DNA of 64,000 bases from Verrucomicrobiota bacterium (GTDB lineage Bacteria; Verrucomicrobiota; Verrucomicrobiia; Chthoniobacterales; UBA10450): the NCBI GenBank assembly GCA_003219695.1, contig QHQA01000154.1:463-64462 (forward strand). The letters are read 5' to 3'. Shown piece after piece: positions 45,272-54,225 of this stretch. The position numbers and the translations under genes were made by a program. The notes beneath the pieces are model-generated. The model worked only from the letters and a program-made list of their open reading frames with translations, was not told where the DNA came from and did not search any database. The stretch's first letter is position 1. Each line of letters begins with the position of its first letter.

Positions 45272-45849
45272 AAATCCCGCGACTCTTTAAACCGAAGAAA
45301 CTCCTGGCAGCGACTGCGCGTCGCGCGTCGGCTGCATCTGCGGGGATGGAGTTTGAAAGGATCCCGGAACCAAACATGAAGTTGTCGCGGGCACTGCTAA
45401 TCGTTTTGCTTTTACACGTCGTTGCCGTGTCGGGGATCATCGCGTTCAACGCGATCAAGACGCGGGAGAGTTCCTTTGCGCCGGCAACACCAGCGGCAGA
45501 TACGGAACAACACAAGCCAGCTGACACAGCGGGAACGGCAAGTCATCCTGACGTTGCAAAGCCGCGGAGCGCAGCATCACAAAAGGAGAATGCGTCGCGC
45601 AGTGAAGTGAAACCTGCACATTCTCCTTCGAGGAATGAACATGCGAAAACGCTTCTCTCTTCTTCCGGCAAAACCTACGTCGTGAAAAAGGGCGATAATC
45701 CTGTCACGATCGCAAAGAAGCTGAAAGTCTCTTACGACGATTTGATTGCGCTGAATCATATTGAAGACCCGCGCAAATTGCAGATCGGGGAAAAGCTTTT
45801 AATTCCCGCGAAAGCCGCAACACCAAATGACAAGAAAAAGAAAAGATAA
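45268..45849 (+). CDS. LysM-domain membrane protein within the dcw cluster
   Basis: A 193-residue bitopic protein with a basic cytoplasmic N terminus and a transmembrane helix at 40-60. A hydrophilic linker (62-134) follows, then one LysM domain at about 135-181 (KTYVVKKGDNPVTIAKKLKV ... LQIGEKLLIP) and a lysine tail. LysM binds N-acetylglucosamine in peptidoglycan. The four-base overlap with murD and the position just before ftsW suggest a role in septal wall synthesis or recognition. ATG 45376, directly before the transmembrane helix, is an alternative start. I know no standard name for this gene. Confidence 0.85.
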   Translation: MKIPRLFKPKKLLAATARRASAASAGMEFERIPEPNMKLSRALLIVLLLHVVAVSGIIAFNAIKTRESSFAPATPAADTEQHKPADTAGTASHPDVAKPRSAASQKENASRSEVKPAHSPSRNEHAKTLLSSSGKTYVVKKGDNPVTIAKKLKVSYDDLIALNHIEDPRKLQIGEKLLIPAKAATPNDKKKKR

Positions 45850-45908
45850 ATTCCAATCTCGAATGCTCGCGCGCGGACCGGCCGGCAGCCATCGCGTCGA
45901 TGGATCCG

Positions 45909-45990
45909 GTCATGTCGAGCGAAGTCGAGACATCCCGCGGCGGTACCTGAGAGCTGTGCCGCGGGATTCCTCGACTCCGCTCGGAATGAC
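45909..45990. repeat. Family E hairpin element upstream of ftsW
   Basis: GTCATGTCGAGCGAAGTCGA at the left and CTCGACTCCGCTCGGAATGA at the right are inverted ends; CCCGCGGCGG...GTGCCGCGGG lies inside. It is the only clear gap in the first half of the dcw cluster and could weaken or terminate readthrough into ftsW. Confidence 0.75.
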
Positions 45991-46016
45991 GCTACCAACA
46001 TATCTTCCATCCGACC

Positions 46017-47159
46017 ATGCATCGTAAGAGCGCCTACATCCTTTTTCTCGCAGTGCTGGGACTGCTTGTGATCGGCATCGTAATGCTTTTCAGCACCAGC
46101 GCGTACGCGCGCGACAGTCATGGCGACGTTTATTTTTTCATCAAACGCCAAGCAACGTGGGTAGGGATTGGACTTGTGCTCTGCATTTTCGCCGCGCTGA
46201 TGGATTACCATTTTTGGCAGCGGACGTGGTGGCTTTGGTTCGCGCTGGCGCTGGGTGCTTTGGTGCTTTGCTACGTTCCGCACATCGGCCTGCGCATCAA
46301 CGGATCGCGCCGGTGGATCGGTCTGGGCCCGCTTACCTTTCAGCCATCGGAACTGGGAAAGCTGGCCGCAATCTTTTTTCTCGCGGCCTGGTTTGCGCGG
46401 CGCGAAAAACCGAATGGCAACATTTTTTCTGGGTTCATTCTTCCGCTATCGATCATCAGTCTGCCGGCTGCGCTTGTGCTGGGCGAAGTCGATCTGGGAA
46501 CCACGGCTTTGATCGGAGCAACGGCGTTTGTGGTGATGTTCGTCGCCGGCACGAATTTGATATGGCTCGGGGGCGTAGCGTTGGCGGGGCTGAGCGCTCT
46601 TCTGATCATCGCCACTCAAATCTCCGAGCGCATGGGGCGGCTTTCTGCTTTTCTTCACCCGCAAAATTACAAGGAGGATGCCGGCTTGCAGCAGATGCAG
46701 GCTTTGATTGCCTGGGGCAGCGGCGGAATGGACGGGCTTGGCCTGGGCAATGGCCGGCAGAAGATGCTTTATCTGCCGTATGCGCACACCGATTTTATTT
46801 TTCCCATCATCGGTGAAGAGCTTGGTCTGCGATTTAGTCTGCTGGTGGTTTTTTTATTCGTGGTGATAATTGTTTGCGGGATCATGATTGCGCTGCACGC
46901 CAGGGACCGTTTTGGGCTGCTGCTGGGTTGCGGCGTTGTTTCGCTCCTGGCCTTGCAGGCTGCGGTCAACATCGGCGTGACCACCTCGCTTTTGCCTAAC
47001 AAAGGGCTGCCACTGCCTTTTATCAGCTATGGAGGGTCGAACTTGGTAGCGTGCATGTTCGGGATCGGTTTGCTGCTCAACATTTATCGGCAGGGCATTA
47101 TTGAGCCGCCGCAGGTAAAACACGCTACCATGCACGCCAGAGTAACACGTCGAATTTAG
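46017..47159 (+). CDS. ftsW: Septal peptidoglycan glycosyltransferase FtsW
   Basis: A 380-residue SEDS-family membrane protein with about ten transmembrane helices. Family blocks are GLRINGSRRWIGLGPLTFQP (with the PSELGK motif following), DLGTTALIGATAFVVMFVAG, QQMQALIAWGSGGMDGLGLG and KGLPLPFISYGGSNLVACM. It polymerises septal glycan strands from lipid II with FtsI. The start at ATG 46017 lies just after a repeat. The stop abuts the murG region. Confidence 0.95.
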   Translation: MHRKSAYILFLAVLGLLVIGIVMLFSTSAYARDSHGDVYFFIKRQATWVGIGLVLCIFAALMDYHFWQRTWWLWFALALGALVLCYVPHIGLRINGSRRWIGLGPLTFQPSELGKLAAIFFLAAWFARREKPNGNIFSGFILPLSIISLPAALVLGEVDLGTTALIGATAFVVMFVAGTNLIWLGGVALAGLSALLIIATQISERMGRLSAFLHPQNYKEDAGLQQMQALIAWGSGGMDGLGLGNGRQKMLYLPYAHTDFIFPIIGEELGLRFSLLVVFLFVVIIVCGIMIALHARDRFGLLLGCGVVSLLALQAAVNIGVTTSLLPNKGLPLPFISYGGSNLVACMFGIGLLLNIYRQGIIEPPQVKHATMHARVTRRI

Positions 47160-47176
47160 TGGAGCAGAAGTCGAAC

Positions 47177-48274
47177 ATGAATGCCGTGATCGCATGCGGA
47201 GGGACCGGCGGACATCTTTTCCCCGGGATCGCCGTAGCGGAAGTGCTGCGCGATCGCGGGCACGAGGTGATGCTCTTAGTGTCTGAAAAGGAGATTGACG
47301 CGCTGGCGCTTTCCGGGCGCACAAATTTCCAAATCGAAAGATTGCCGACCGTCGGGCTGCCTTCGCCGTTTTCTCCGGCGTTCTTTGGTTTTACGCGCCG
47401 CTTTTTGGAAAGCTTGTCACTTTGCCGATCGCTCTATCGCAAGTTCAAGCCTCACGTTGTCCTCGGCATGGGCGGATTCACTTCCACCGCGCCGGTGTTG
47501 GCCGGACGGATACGGGGCATTGCCACGTTCATTCACGAATCAAACGCTGTGCCGGGCAAAGCGAACCGGCTGACGGCGCGCATGGTGAACGCGGTTATGC
47601 TCGGATTCAAGGAATGCGCGCGCTTTTTTCCAAAAGTGGATACTGAAGTTACCGGCACACCGGTGCGGACAGAACTAGTGCATTTGAATCGGGCGGTCGC
47701 GCGTCAAAAACTCGGACTGCGAGAGGACGTTCCCACGTTGCTGGTGATGGGCGGCAGTCAGGGCGCGAGCGGAATTAATCAGGCGCTGATCAGATCGCTG
47801 CCATTTTTGCAAGGCGTGCAGCTCCAGGTGATTCATCTTTCCGGCCCGCGAGACGAACGCCTGGTTGCCGATAACTATCGCCGTGAAAATGTCCCCGCTT
47901 ACATCGCCGCTTTTTATCATCGAATGGAAGAAGTTTATAGCGCTGCCGATCTGGTTGTCGCGCGAGCAGGCGCGGCCAGTCTGGCGGAGTTTGCCGCATT
48001 TTCATTGCCCGGCATTTTGATCCCATTTCCGTACGCCACTGACGATCATCAAACGCGCAACGCAGAAATCTATGCTGGCGCCGAGGCTGCAGTTCTTCTC
48101 AAGGAATCAGAGATTTCCGGCGAATTGCTCGCGCGCAAAATTCGCGAGCTGATCGAAAACCCGCAGCTGATGCAACAAATGGCTACGAATTGTTCGCGCC
48201 TGGCGCCGAAAGACGCAGCCGGCCGGGTGGTGAACACGATGGAAAAATACACGACTCATGAACCTCGCGTCTGA
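47177..48274 (+). CDS. murG: UDP-GlcNAc:lipid I N-acetylglucosaminyltransferase
   Basis: About 365 residues of GT28. The N-terminal glycine loop is ACGGTGGHLFPGIAVAEVL; VLGMGGFTSTAPVLAG and FIHESNAVPGKANRL are characteristic. The C-terminal half has LLVMGGSQGASGINQAL and VVARAGAASLAEFAAFSLPG for UDP-GlcNAc binding. It makes lipid II at the inner face of the membrane. I take ATG 47177 as the start; a GTG at 47159 overlaps the ftsW stop and would add six residues. The end overlaps murC/murB by 17 bases. Confidence 0.96.
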   Translation: MNAVIACGGTGGHLFPGIAVAEVLRDRGHEVMLLVSEKEIDALALSGRTNFQIERLPTVGLPSPFSPAFFGFTRRFLESLSLCRSLYRKFKPHVVLGMGGFTSTAPVLAGRIRGIATFIHESNAVPGKANRLTARMVNAVMLGFKECARFFPKVDTEVTGTPVRTELVHLNRAVARQKLGLREDVPTLLVMGGSQGASGINQALIRSLPFLQGVQLQVIHLSGPRDERLVADNYRRENVPAYIAAFYHRMEEVYSAADLVVARAGAASLAEFAAFSLPGILIPFPYATDDHQTRNAEIYAGAEAAVLLKESEISGELLARKIRELIENPQLMQQMATNCSRLAPKDAAGRVVNTMEKYTTHEPRV

Positions 48275-50612
48275 AGAAACCGCCGCGCCCGCGGAGGTTG
48301 ATCGCGAAGAATTTGGGAGCTGCACTGTGTCGCTTGATCTGCCGCGGTTCCTGACTCGTGAGCAGCATCGGATCCATCTCGTTGGTGTGGCGGGAAGCGG
48401 CATGAGTGGTCTCGCCGCGCTGTTAATCGAGCTCGGACATGCAGTGAGCGGCTCAGACAAGGTCAGTACGACCGAGACGGAGCGATTGCAGCGGCTCGGC
48501 CTGCGGTTCCATGGGCAGCATCGCCCGCAGCATGCTGACGCCGCGGAGCTGGTTGTTTTTTCCTCCGCAATCAAAAGCGATAATCCAATTCTCGTGAGCG
48601 CGCGTGATTTGGGAAAACCGCTCGTCCGCCGGGCGGAAGCGCTGGCGGCAATCATGCGCGAGAAGCGCGGCATTGTCATCGCGGGAATGCACGGCAAAAC
48701 AACCAGCTCAGCAATGACCGCCCACGTCTTGCGCGAAGGCGGACTGCATCCCTCGCATTATGTCGGCGCCGAAATTCCGATTCTCGGAACCAACGCGCAC
48801 TGGGACGCGCGCGGCGAATATTTCGTGGCCGAAGGCGACGAAAGCGACGGCACGCTACGTTGTTTTCATCCCGAGCACTCCCTCATTCTGAACATCGAGG
48901 AAGAGCATCTCGATTTTTATCCCGATCTTGCGGCGATCGAAAAAGTCTTTGCACAACTGATCGACCAAACGCGTGGAACCGTCCTCTATAACGTTGATGA
49001 TTCCAACACCGCGCGATTATGTGCGAAGCGCAACCGCGCCGTTTCCTACGGATTTTCCGAACAGGCCGATTACCGCGGCGGCGAAATCGAGTTGCGGGAT
49101 TTTGCTTCGTCTTTTTGCGTGTATCGGCGCGGCGGAAAACTCGGACAAACGAGTCTCAACGTTCCCGGAGAACACAATGTGCACAACGCTCTTGGGGTGA
49201 TTGCGCTTGCTTCAGAGCTGGGAATTCCGTTCGAAAAAGTCGCGGTTTGCCTTCGCAGATTTGAACACGCGCGTCGCCGGTTTGAGATCAAATATGCAAG
49301 TGATCGGTTTTTGCTTGTCGATGATTACGCCCATCACCCGACGGAAATCCGCGCCACGCTCAAGACGGCGAAAGCGATTCAGCGCCGGCGCCTGGTGACG
49401 ATGTTTCAGCCCCACCGCTTTTCACGAACCAAAGCGATGTGCCGCGAATTTGGCAGCGCGTTCGACGACGCCGACCGGGTCGTGATCGCGGATGTGTATC
49501 CTGCCAGCGAAACGCCGATTCCTGGAATCAGCGGCCAGACGATTGTCGACGAGGTCGCGGGACACGGGCATCACAGCGTCAGTTATCAGCCGCGTCTGGA
49601 ATGGGTGCATCGCGACGTGGGGAACATGCTGGAGTCCGGGGATCTCGTTTTGAGCTTGGGCGCCGGCAATATCCACGAGCAATTGGAGATTCTCGCTGCT
49701 GATCTGGTGATCGCAGAGAAATTAAGGGTAATCGTGGGCGAGGCGGGTGAAGTCCGGCTTTACGAGCCGCTCTCGAAGCATACCACGCTCCGCGTAGGCG
49801 GCCCGGCGCAATTTTGGGTCGAGCCACGCACCGAGAAGGCCTTCGCGGAACTCATTCGCTTTTGCCGGAGTGAAAACCTGTCGCTTTTCGCAATGGGTCG
49901 CGGGTCGAATCTTTTTGTTCGGGATGGCGGCATCCGCGGCGTGGTGGTTCATCCGTGGGGCGGCGATTTCGGCAAAATCGAAATCAACGGCTGCGAGATT
50001 ACCGCGGGCGCAGGCGTGAAGTTGCGGGAAATCGCTTATGCGGCGCGCGCGGCAAATCTCGGCGGTCTCGAATGGATGGAGGGAATCCCGGGCGCAGTCG
50101 GCGGCGGGTTGCGCATGAACGCCGGTGCGATGGGCGCGCAGACGTTCGAGAGTGTGACGCGCATTCGTTATCTCGATGCGGAAGGAAATCCGCATGTCAA
50201 AAATCGAGATGAGCTTGAGGTTTTTTATCGCCGATTTCCGTTGCTTGAGAAAAATTTTGCGATCTCGGCGACATTCCGCGCACAGCCGGCCGAGCGCACG
50301 GAAATCGATCGCCGGTTGCGCGAATCACAGGAGAAACGCCGCACTACACAGCCAATCGCCAAGAGCGCAGGCTGCATTTTCAAAAATCCGGTAAGCATTC
50401 CGGCCGGAAAACTGGTGGATGAATTGGGACTGAAAAACTCAAGCGTCGGAAAGGCGCGCGTGTCGGAAGTCCACGGCAATTTCATTGTAAACGATGGCGG
50501 CGCGACCGCGGCAGAGATGCTCGAGCTGATCGAAATGATCAAGGCAACGGCGCGGAAAAAGCGCGGAATCGAATTGGAGACCGAAGTGGAAATCGTGGGA
50601 GAACCGGAATGA
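48258..50612 (+). CDS. MurC-MurB fusion: UDP-MurNAc:L-alanine ligase joined to UDP-N-acetylenolpyruvoylglucosamine reductase
   Basis: A 784-residue bifunctional protein. Residues 1 to about 475 are MurC: VGVAGSGMSGLAALLIELGH, ATP loop GMHGKTTSS (K147), HPEHSLILNIEEEHLDFY and DYAHHPTEIRATL. From about 485 to the end is MurB: THLR-type start (KHTTLRVGGPAQFW), FAD-binding GRGSNLFVRDGG, EWMEGIPGAVGGGLRMNAGA and SAGCIFKNP with C706 at the usual Ser/Cys proton-donor position. MurB makes UDP-MurNAc and MurC adds L-alanine, so the fusion joins two consecutive steps. No separate murB is present in the cluster. The linker is short. Confidence 0.95.
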   Translation: MNLASEETAAPAEVDREEFGSCTVSLDLPRFLTREQHRIHLVGVAGSGMSGLAALLIELGHAVSGSDKVSTTETERLQRLGLRFHGQHRPQHADAAELVVFSSAIKSDNPILVSARDLGKPLVRRAEALAAIMREKRGIVIAGMHGKTTSSAMTAHVLREGGLHPSHYVGAEIPILGTNAHWDARGEYFVAEGDESDGTLRCFHPEHSLILNIEEEHLDFYPDLAAIEKVFAQLIDQTRGTVLYNVDDSNTARLCAKRNRAVSYGFSEQADYRGGEIELRDFASSFCVYRRGGKLGQTSLNVPGEHNVHNALGVIALASELGIPFEKVAVCLRRFEHARRRFEIKYASDRFLLVDDYAHHPTEIRATLKTAKAIQRRRLVTMFQPHRFSRTKAMCREFGSAFDDADRVVIADVYPASETPIPGISGQTIVDEVAGHGHHSVSYQPRLEWVHRDVGNMLESGDLVLSLGAGNIHEQLEILAADLVIAEKLRVIVGEAGEVRLYEPLSKHTTLRVGGPAQFWVEPRTEKAFAELIRFCRSENLSLFAMGRGSNLFVRDGGIRGVVVHPWGGDFGKIEINGCEITAGAGVKLREIAYAARAANLGGLEWMEGIPGAVGGGLRMNAGAMGAQTFESVTRIRYLDAEGNPHVKNRDELEVFYRRFPLLEKNFAISATFRAQPAERTEIDRRLRESQEKRRTTQPIAKSAGCIFKNPVSIPAGKLVDELGLKNSSVGKARVSEVHGNFIVNDGGATAAEMLELIEMIKATARKKRGIELETEVEIVGEPE

Positions 50613-50640
50613 AAAACACTCGCCGTCACGGAATCGAGGC

Positions 50641-51570
50641 ATGACAAATTTGCCAAAGAAAATCGCGGTCTTGATGGGAGGCCCCGGCTCCGAGCGCGAG
50701 GTTTCGCTCGCAACGGGGCGCGGAGTGTCGAAGGCGCTCGGCTCGTTAGGCGCGGCGGTGGTGGAAGTCGATGTGCGAGATGAGGACTTCCAATTACCCA
50801 ACGATGTCGAGCTCGCGTTCATTACCATTCACGGCACGTTCGGCGAGGACGGCCGACTCCAGCGAATTTTGGAACGCCGCGGCATCGCTTACACCGGTGA
50901 AGGCGTGATTGGAAGCGAGACCGCTTTCGATAAAATTCGGTCGAAACAAAAATTTCAGGAACACGGCGTATCGACTCCGCCGTGGGAAGTGATTCATCCC
51001 GGGCAGCAACCAACGCTTCCGTTACCGATCGTCGTGAAGCCGCCACGCGAAGGATCAACGGTCGGCGTCGTGATCGTGAAGAGTGAAAACGAAATCGAAT
51101 CTGCGATTGCCGAAGCCGCAAAGTACGGCCGCGAATTGTTAATAGAAAAATTCGTGCTTGGCCGGGAATTGACGATAGGTATCCTCGGTGACAACGCCTT
51201 GGCCATTCTCGAAATAATTCCCAAGGGCGGCTTTTACGATTTCCACAACAAGTATCCCTTTCTCAATCCGCAGGCGGGCGGCGGAGCAGAGCATGTCTGT
51301 CCGGCAAAAATCGATGCCGCGAGAACAAAGGAGATTCAGGACCTGGCGCTGCGCGCATTTCAGGCAGCCGGTCTTCAGGTGTACGGGCGCGTGGACGCGA
51401 TTTTGTCCGAGGACGGGCAGCCGTTCATTCTGGAGATTAACACTATTCCTGGAATGACCGAGGCAAGCCTGCTGCCCGAGGCTGCTGCGGCAGCCGGCAT
51501 TGGCTACCCTGATCTTTGCGCCCGGATCATCGCGCTTTCCCGCGCCAGAACAGAAGGAAGCCGGCGATGA
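50641..51570 (+). CDS. ddl: D-alanine--D-alanine ligase
   Basis: A 309-residue ATP-grasp enzyme. The N terminus is IAVLMGGPGSEREVSLATG; HGTFGEDGRLQRILE is the substrate-site loop; VVKPPREGSTVGVVIVKSEN and LLIEKFVLGRELTIGIL are ATP-grasp strands. GRVDAILSEDGQPFILEINT and PGMTEASLLPEAAAAAGI hold the metal ligands. The omega-loop reads YDFHNKYPF instead of the commoner YDYEAKY form, followed by an unusual glycine-rich stretch. It supplies D-Ala-D-Ala to MurF. The end overlaps ftsQ by four bases. Confidence 0.96.
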   Translation: MTNLPKKIAVLMGGPGSEREVSLATGRGVSKALGSLGAAVVEVDVRDEDFQLPNDVELAFITIHGTFGEDGRLQRILERRGIAYTGEGVIGSETAFDKIRSKQKFQEHGVSTPPWEVIHPGQQPTLPLPIVVKPPREGSTVGVVIVKSENEIESAIAEAAKYGRELLIEKFVLGRELTIGILGDNALAILEIIPKGGFYDFHNKYPFLNPQAGGGAEHVCPAKIDAARTKEIQDLALRAFQAAGLQVYGRVDAILSEDGQPFILEINTIPGMTEASLLPEAAAAAGIGYPDLCARIIALSRARTEGSRR

Positions 51571-52634
51571 GTTTTGGCCAAAGAACTTCCCGTGCGCGCA
51601 ATCGGCGAGCCTCCAATGTGCATCGCCGGCGTCAGCAGCATCTGCTGGACGTGAAGGTCCGCTCGCGCAGGGCGACGCAGCATCGCATCCGAAGGGTGAT
51701 GGGTGTTCTCTCCAGAATGGTTCTGCCCGCGGCGTTGTTGGCCGCCGTTTACACGGGCGGGCGCGAGGCTGCGCGGCGCCTCTTCTTCGAGAATCCAGAT
51801 TATCAACTGAAGACAATCGAATTGCAGACCGACGGCACGCTGCAACGTGACCAGGTGTTAAAAGCGGCCAATCTTCACGAGGGCGACAACATTTTCAGTG
51901 TGAACCTCGCGCGTGTGCACGATCACATCCAACAGCTGCCTCAGACCGACGAAGTTCAAGTGGTGCGCAAGTTGCCGGGCGAAATCGATATTCGCATTGT
52001 GGAACGAAAGCCGGTCGCCTGGATCACCAGCGAAAAAGAAATTTCCGATCCATTTGCGTCGGACGCTGCGTTTTTAGTTGGCCCGCGGGGTGTTTTGATG
52101 CAAGAAAAGAAGTTGTTGCCCGAATACCTGGGACTGCCGCTGATTGTGGGATGCCGGAGCGAATCGCTCGAGGCGGGAAAAGTCGTCGAATCGCTTGAAG
52201 CAAAAACAGCGCTGGAATTGCTGCGTCTATGCGCGCGCAGCCTTTTGCAAACGCGCTTTCAGATTCGCGAGATCGACGTGTCGAACGGTTATTGCCTGCT
52301 GGTGACGGACAAAAATCACGCGCGCGTAACGTTTGGATTTAACGATCTGCCAACACAATTGCGGCGCCTGGAACAATTTCTTAGTTATTGCGATGATACA
52401 AAACAGGAGCTCGGCACAGTAAACCTGCTGGTGCAACGAAACATTCCAGTGACTTTCGCCCAGCCCCCGGCGGCGATCATTAACGATACCATCGAGCCGG
52501 CTGTGGAGCCGCGGATCATGAAGGCAATCCCAGTGCATGCGCCTGATCAAGGCGCGCCGCCTGCCCGCAAATCACGCGCCGGTTCCACGCCGTTTCCCAA
52601 GGCAATTCCCAGCAAACAAAAGAAAACGGGTTAG
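51567..52634 (+). CDS. ftsQ: Cell division protein FtsQ (POTRA domain)
   Basis: A 355-residue bitopic protein. The N terminus is very arginine-rich and cytoplasmic, followed by a transmembrane helix (about 45-62, VLSRMVLPAALLAAVYTGG). A POTRA domain (about 72-145) has YQLKTIELQTDGTLQRDQVL, NIFSVNLARVHDHI and LPGEIDIRIVERKPVAWI. A beta domain and a proline/lysine tail follow. It links the early FtsA/FtsZ ring to FtsL, FtsB and FtsI. ATG 51567 overlaps the ddl stop; an open frame upstream belongs to ddl. Confidence 0.9.
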   Translation: MSFGQRTSRARNRRASNVHRRRQQHLLDVKVRSRRATQHRIRRVMGVLSRMVLPAALLAAVYTGGREAARRLFFENPDYQLKTIELQTDGTLQRDQVLKAANLHEGDNIFSVNLARVHDHIQQLPQTDEVQVVRKLPGEIDIRIVERKPVAWITSEKEISDPFASDAAFLVGPRGVLMQEKKLLPEYLGLPLIVGCRSESLEAGKVVESLEAKTALELLRLCARSLLQTRFQIREIDVSNGYCLLVTDKNHARVTFGFNDLPTQLRRLEQFLSYCDDTKQELGTVNLLVQRNIPVTFAQPPAAIINDTIEPAVEPRIMKAIPVHAPDQGAPPARKSRAGSTPFPKAIPSKQKKTG

Positions 52635-52639
52635 CAACG

Positions 52640-53848
52640 ATGGCGAACAACAACTTGATGGTTGGTCTTGAGATTGGCACCTCGAAAATCTGCGTGGTTG
52701 TCGGCGAAGGCCGCACCGATGGCACGCTCAAAATCCTCGGGGTCGGCCAGGCGCCATCGCGCGGCGTCCGCAAAGGGGAGATCGTCGATTTTGAAACTGC
52801 CATGAAATGCGTGCACGAAGCGGTGGTCGATGCAGAACAGAAAAGCGATGTCATGATCCGGAGCGTTTACGTTGCCGTCGCCGGATCGCATCTGCAAAGT
52901 TTTAACAATCGCGGATGCGTCATTCTTCCCGAGGACCGCGATGAAATTGATGAGCAGGATGTCGAAGACGTAAAAATCAATGCGCGCGAGGTGAGCATTC
53001 CAGCGCAGAACGCATTCCTTCATTCTCTCATTCAACATTATCACGTCGATGGGCAAGAGGGCGTGCTGAGTCCGGCGGGCATGTTCGGCCAAAAACTGGA
53101 AGCCGATTTTCACATCATTCACGGTGTGCGCACGCGCATTCAAAACACGATTCGATGTGTGAAGGAACTGCCGCTGGACGTGGAAGATGTTGTTTTCAGC
53201 GGGCTGGCCTCTGCGCAGGTGGTGCTCACGCAGCATCAAAAGGATCTCGGCGCGCTGGTAATCGATATGGGCGGCGGCACCACCGATTATGTCTTGTACG
53301 CAGACGGCGCGGTGAGACAAAGCGGTTGCCTCGCCGTGGGCGGAGACCACATCACCAACGATATCTCCATGGGTCTGCGCATCCCGATGGCGCGCGCGGA
53401 GAAACTAAAGATCGAAGAGGGCAGCTGCATCCTCGGCAATTGTCTCCCGGGCGAAATGATTTTGCTCAAGGACGATTCCGGTTTTGCCGGTAAAGAGATC
53501 GAGCGTGAGACGCTGAACACGATCATTTACCTGCGACTGCGCGAAGCGCTCGAGCTGCTCAAACGCAGGCTGGACGAGGAAACGTATCTCAACTATGTCG
53601 GCGCTGGCATTTTCATCACTGGCGGATGCAGTCTTCTCAATGGCATCGATCATCTCGCCTCGGAGATTTTCGAACTGCCTGCATACCTGGCGCACGCGCA
53701 GAGCACGTCGGGCATCACCTCTGCGGTGGAAAACCCTCAGTTCGCCACAGTGATCGGCTTGGTCAAGTTCGCGCAGGTGATGCACTCGGATCGGCCGCCA
53801 CGCGGCTTGGGCCGCATCTTTGGAAAGCTTTTAGGCGGAATGCGATGA
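52640..53848 (+). CDS. ftsA: Cell division protein FtsA
   Basis: A 402-residue actin-fold protein tethering FtsZ to the membrane. The phosphate-1 motif is GLEIGTSKICVVVGEGR. The 1C/SHS2 domain spans about 85-165 (VYVAVAGSHLQSFNNRG). Phosphate 2 is ALVIDMGGGTTDYVLYADGA; the adenosine motif is GIFITGGCSLLNGIDHLASE. The C-terminal segment (GRIFGKLLGGMR) is a plausible amphipathic membrane helix. Its stop codon is ATGA-overlapped by a short frame within a repeat element; ftsZ follows about 380 bases later. Confidence 0.96.
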   Translation: MANNNLMVGLEIGTSKICVVVGEGRTDGTLKILGVGQAPSRGVRKGEIVDFETAMKCVHEAVVDAEQKSDVMIRSVYVAVAGSHLQSFNNRGCVILPEDRDEIDEQDVEDVKINAREVSIPAQNAFLHSLIQHYHVDGQEGVLSPAGMFGQKLEADFHIIHGVRTRIQNTIRCVKELPLDVEDVVFSGLASAQVVLTQHQKDLGALVIDMGGGTTDYVLYADGAVRQSGCLAVGGDHITNDISMGLRIPMARAEKLKIEEGSCILGNCLPGEMILLKDDSGFAGKEIERETLNTIIYLRLREALELLKRRLDEETYLNYVGAGIFITGGCSLLNGIDHLASEIFELPAYLAHAQSTSGITSAVENPQFATVIGLVKFAQVMHSDRPPRGLGRIFGKLLGGMR

Positions 53849-54213
53849 AGGCGAAGCGCCAAGCCCCAACATCCAAGCTCCAGAGAAATTCCAAGCATCA
53901 ACATCCGAAAAGCGCAAAATCACGCCGCGTGGGCTTTGAGTATTCGGACGCTGCTGACAAAACATGGGTTTTAAAAGAAGAGAGTCCAGACAGAGAACAA
54001 GCACCTAAACATCCATTCGATTTAGAAGAGCGCACGGCGCGGTTTGGCGAAACAATGGTGCGCTTTTCGAGAAGCTCCAACGTCCAGAATAATATCAGGA
54101 GATCAAGACGTGGTGGGCCAATGATTTGGAAATTTGGGCTTCGCGATTCTCTGGATGTTGGAGATTGGAGCTTGGTGGTTAGTAATCGCAGTAGCAGTAA
54201 CACAGCGCGCTAA
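53845..54213 (+). pseudogene. Repeat element with relic of an S23-type four-helix-bundle gene, between ftsA and ftsZ
   Basis: This fills the 377-base gap between ftsA and ftsZ. An open frame of 122 codons from ATG 53845 is low in regular structure, but near 54013-54075 it reads KHPFDLEERTARFGETMVRF. That is the opening of the small four-helix-bundle proteins related to the 23S rRNA intervening-sequence protein; the remaining three helices are gone. The flanks are inverted: CCCAACATCCAAGCTCCAGA near 53864-53883 faces CTCTGGATGTTGGAGATTGG near 54149-54168. This suggests a mobile or hairpin element that has lost most of its cargo. Expression as a protein is doubtful. Confidence 0.45.
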
Positions 54214-54225
54214 AGAAGTAAGAAC

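Noticed and set aside
48258..50612. MurC-MurB fusion as an assembly error joining two genes
   Set aside because: The junction is a continuous in-frame linker with no repeat, both domains are complete, and the flanking genes overlap or abut as in the rest of the cluster.
53849..54225. Transcription attenuator between ftsA and ftsZ
   Set aside because: The inverted arms are more than 250 bases apart and match repeat sequence elsewhere, so a mobile-element origin explains them better.
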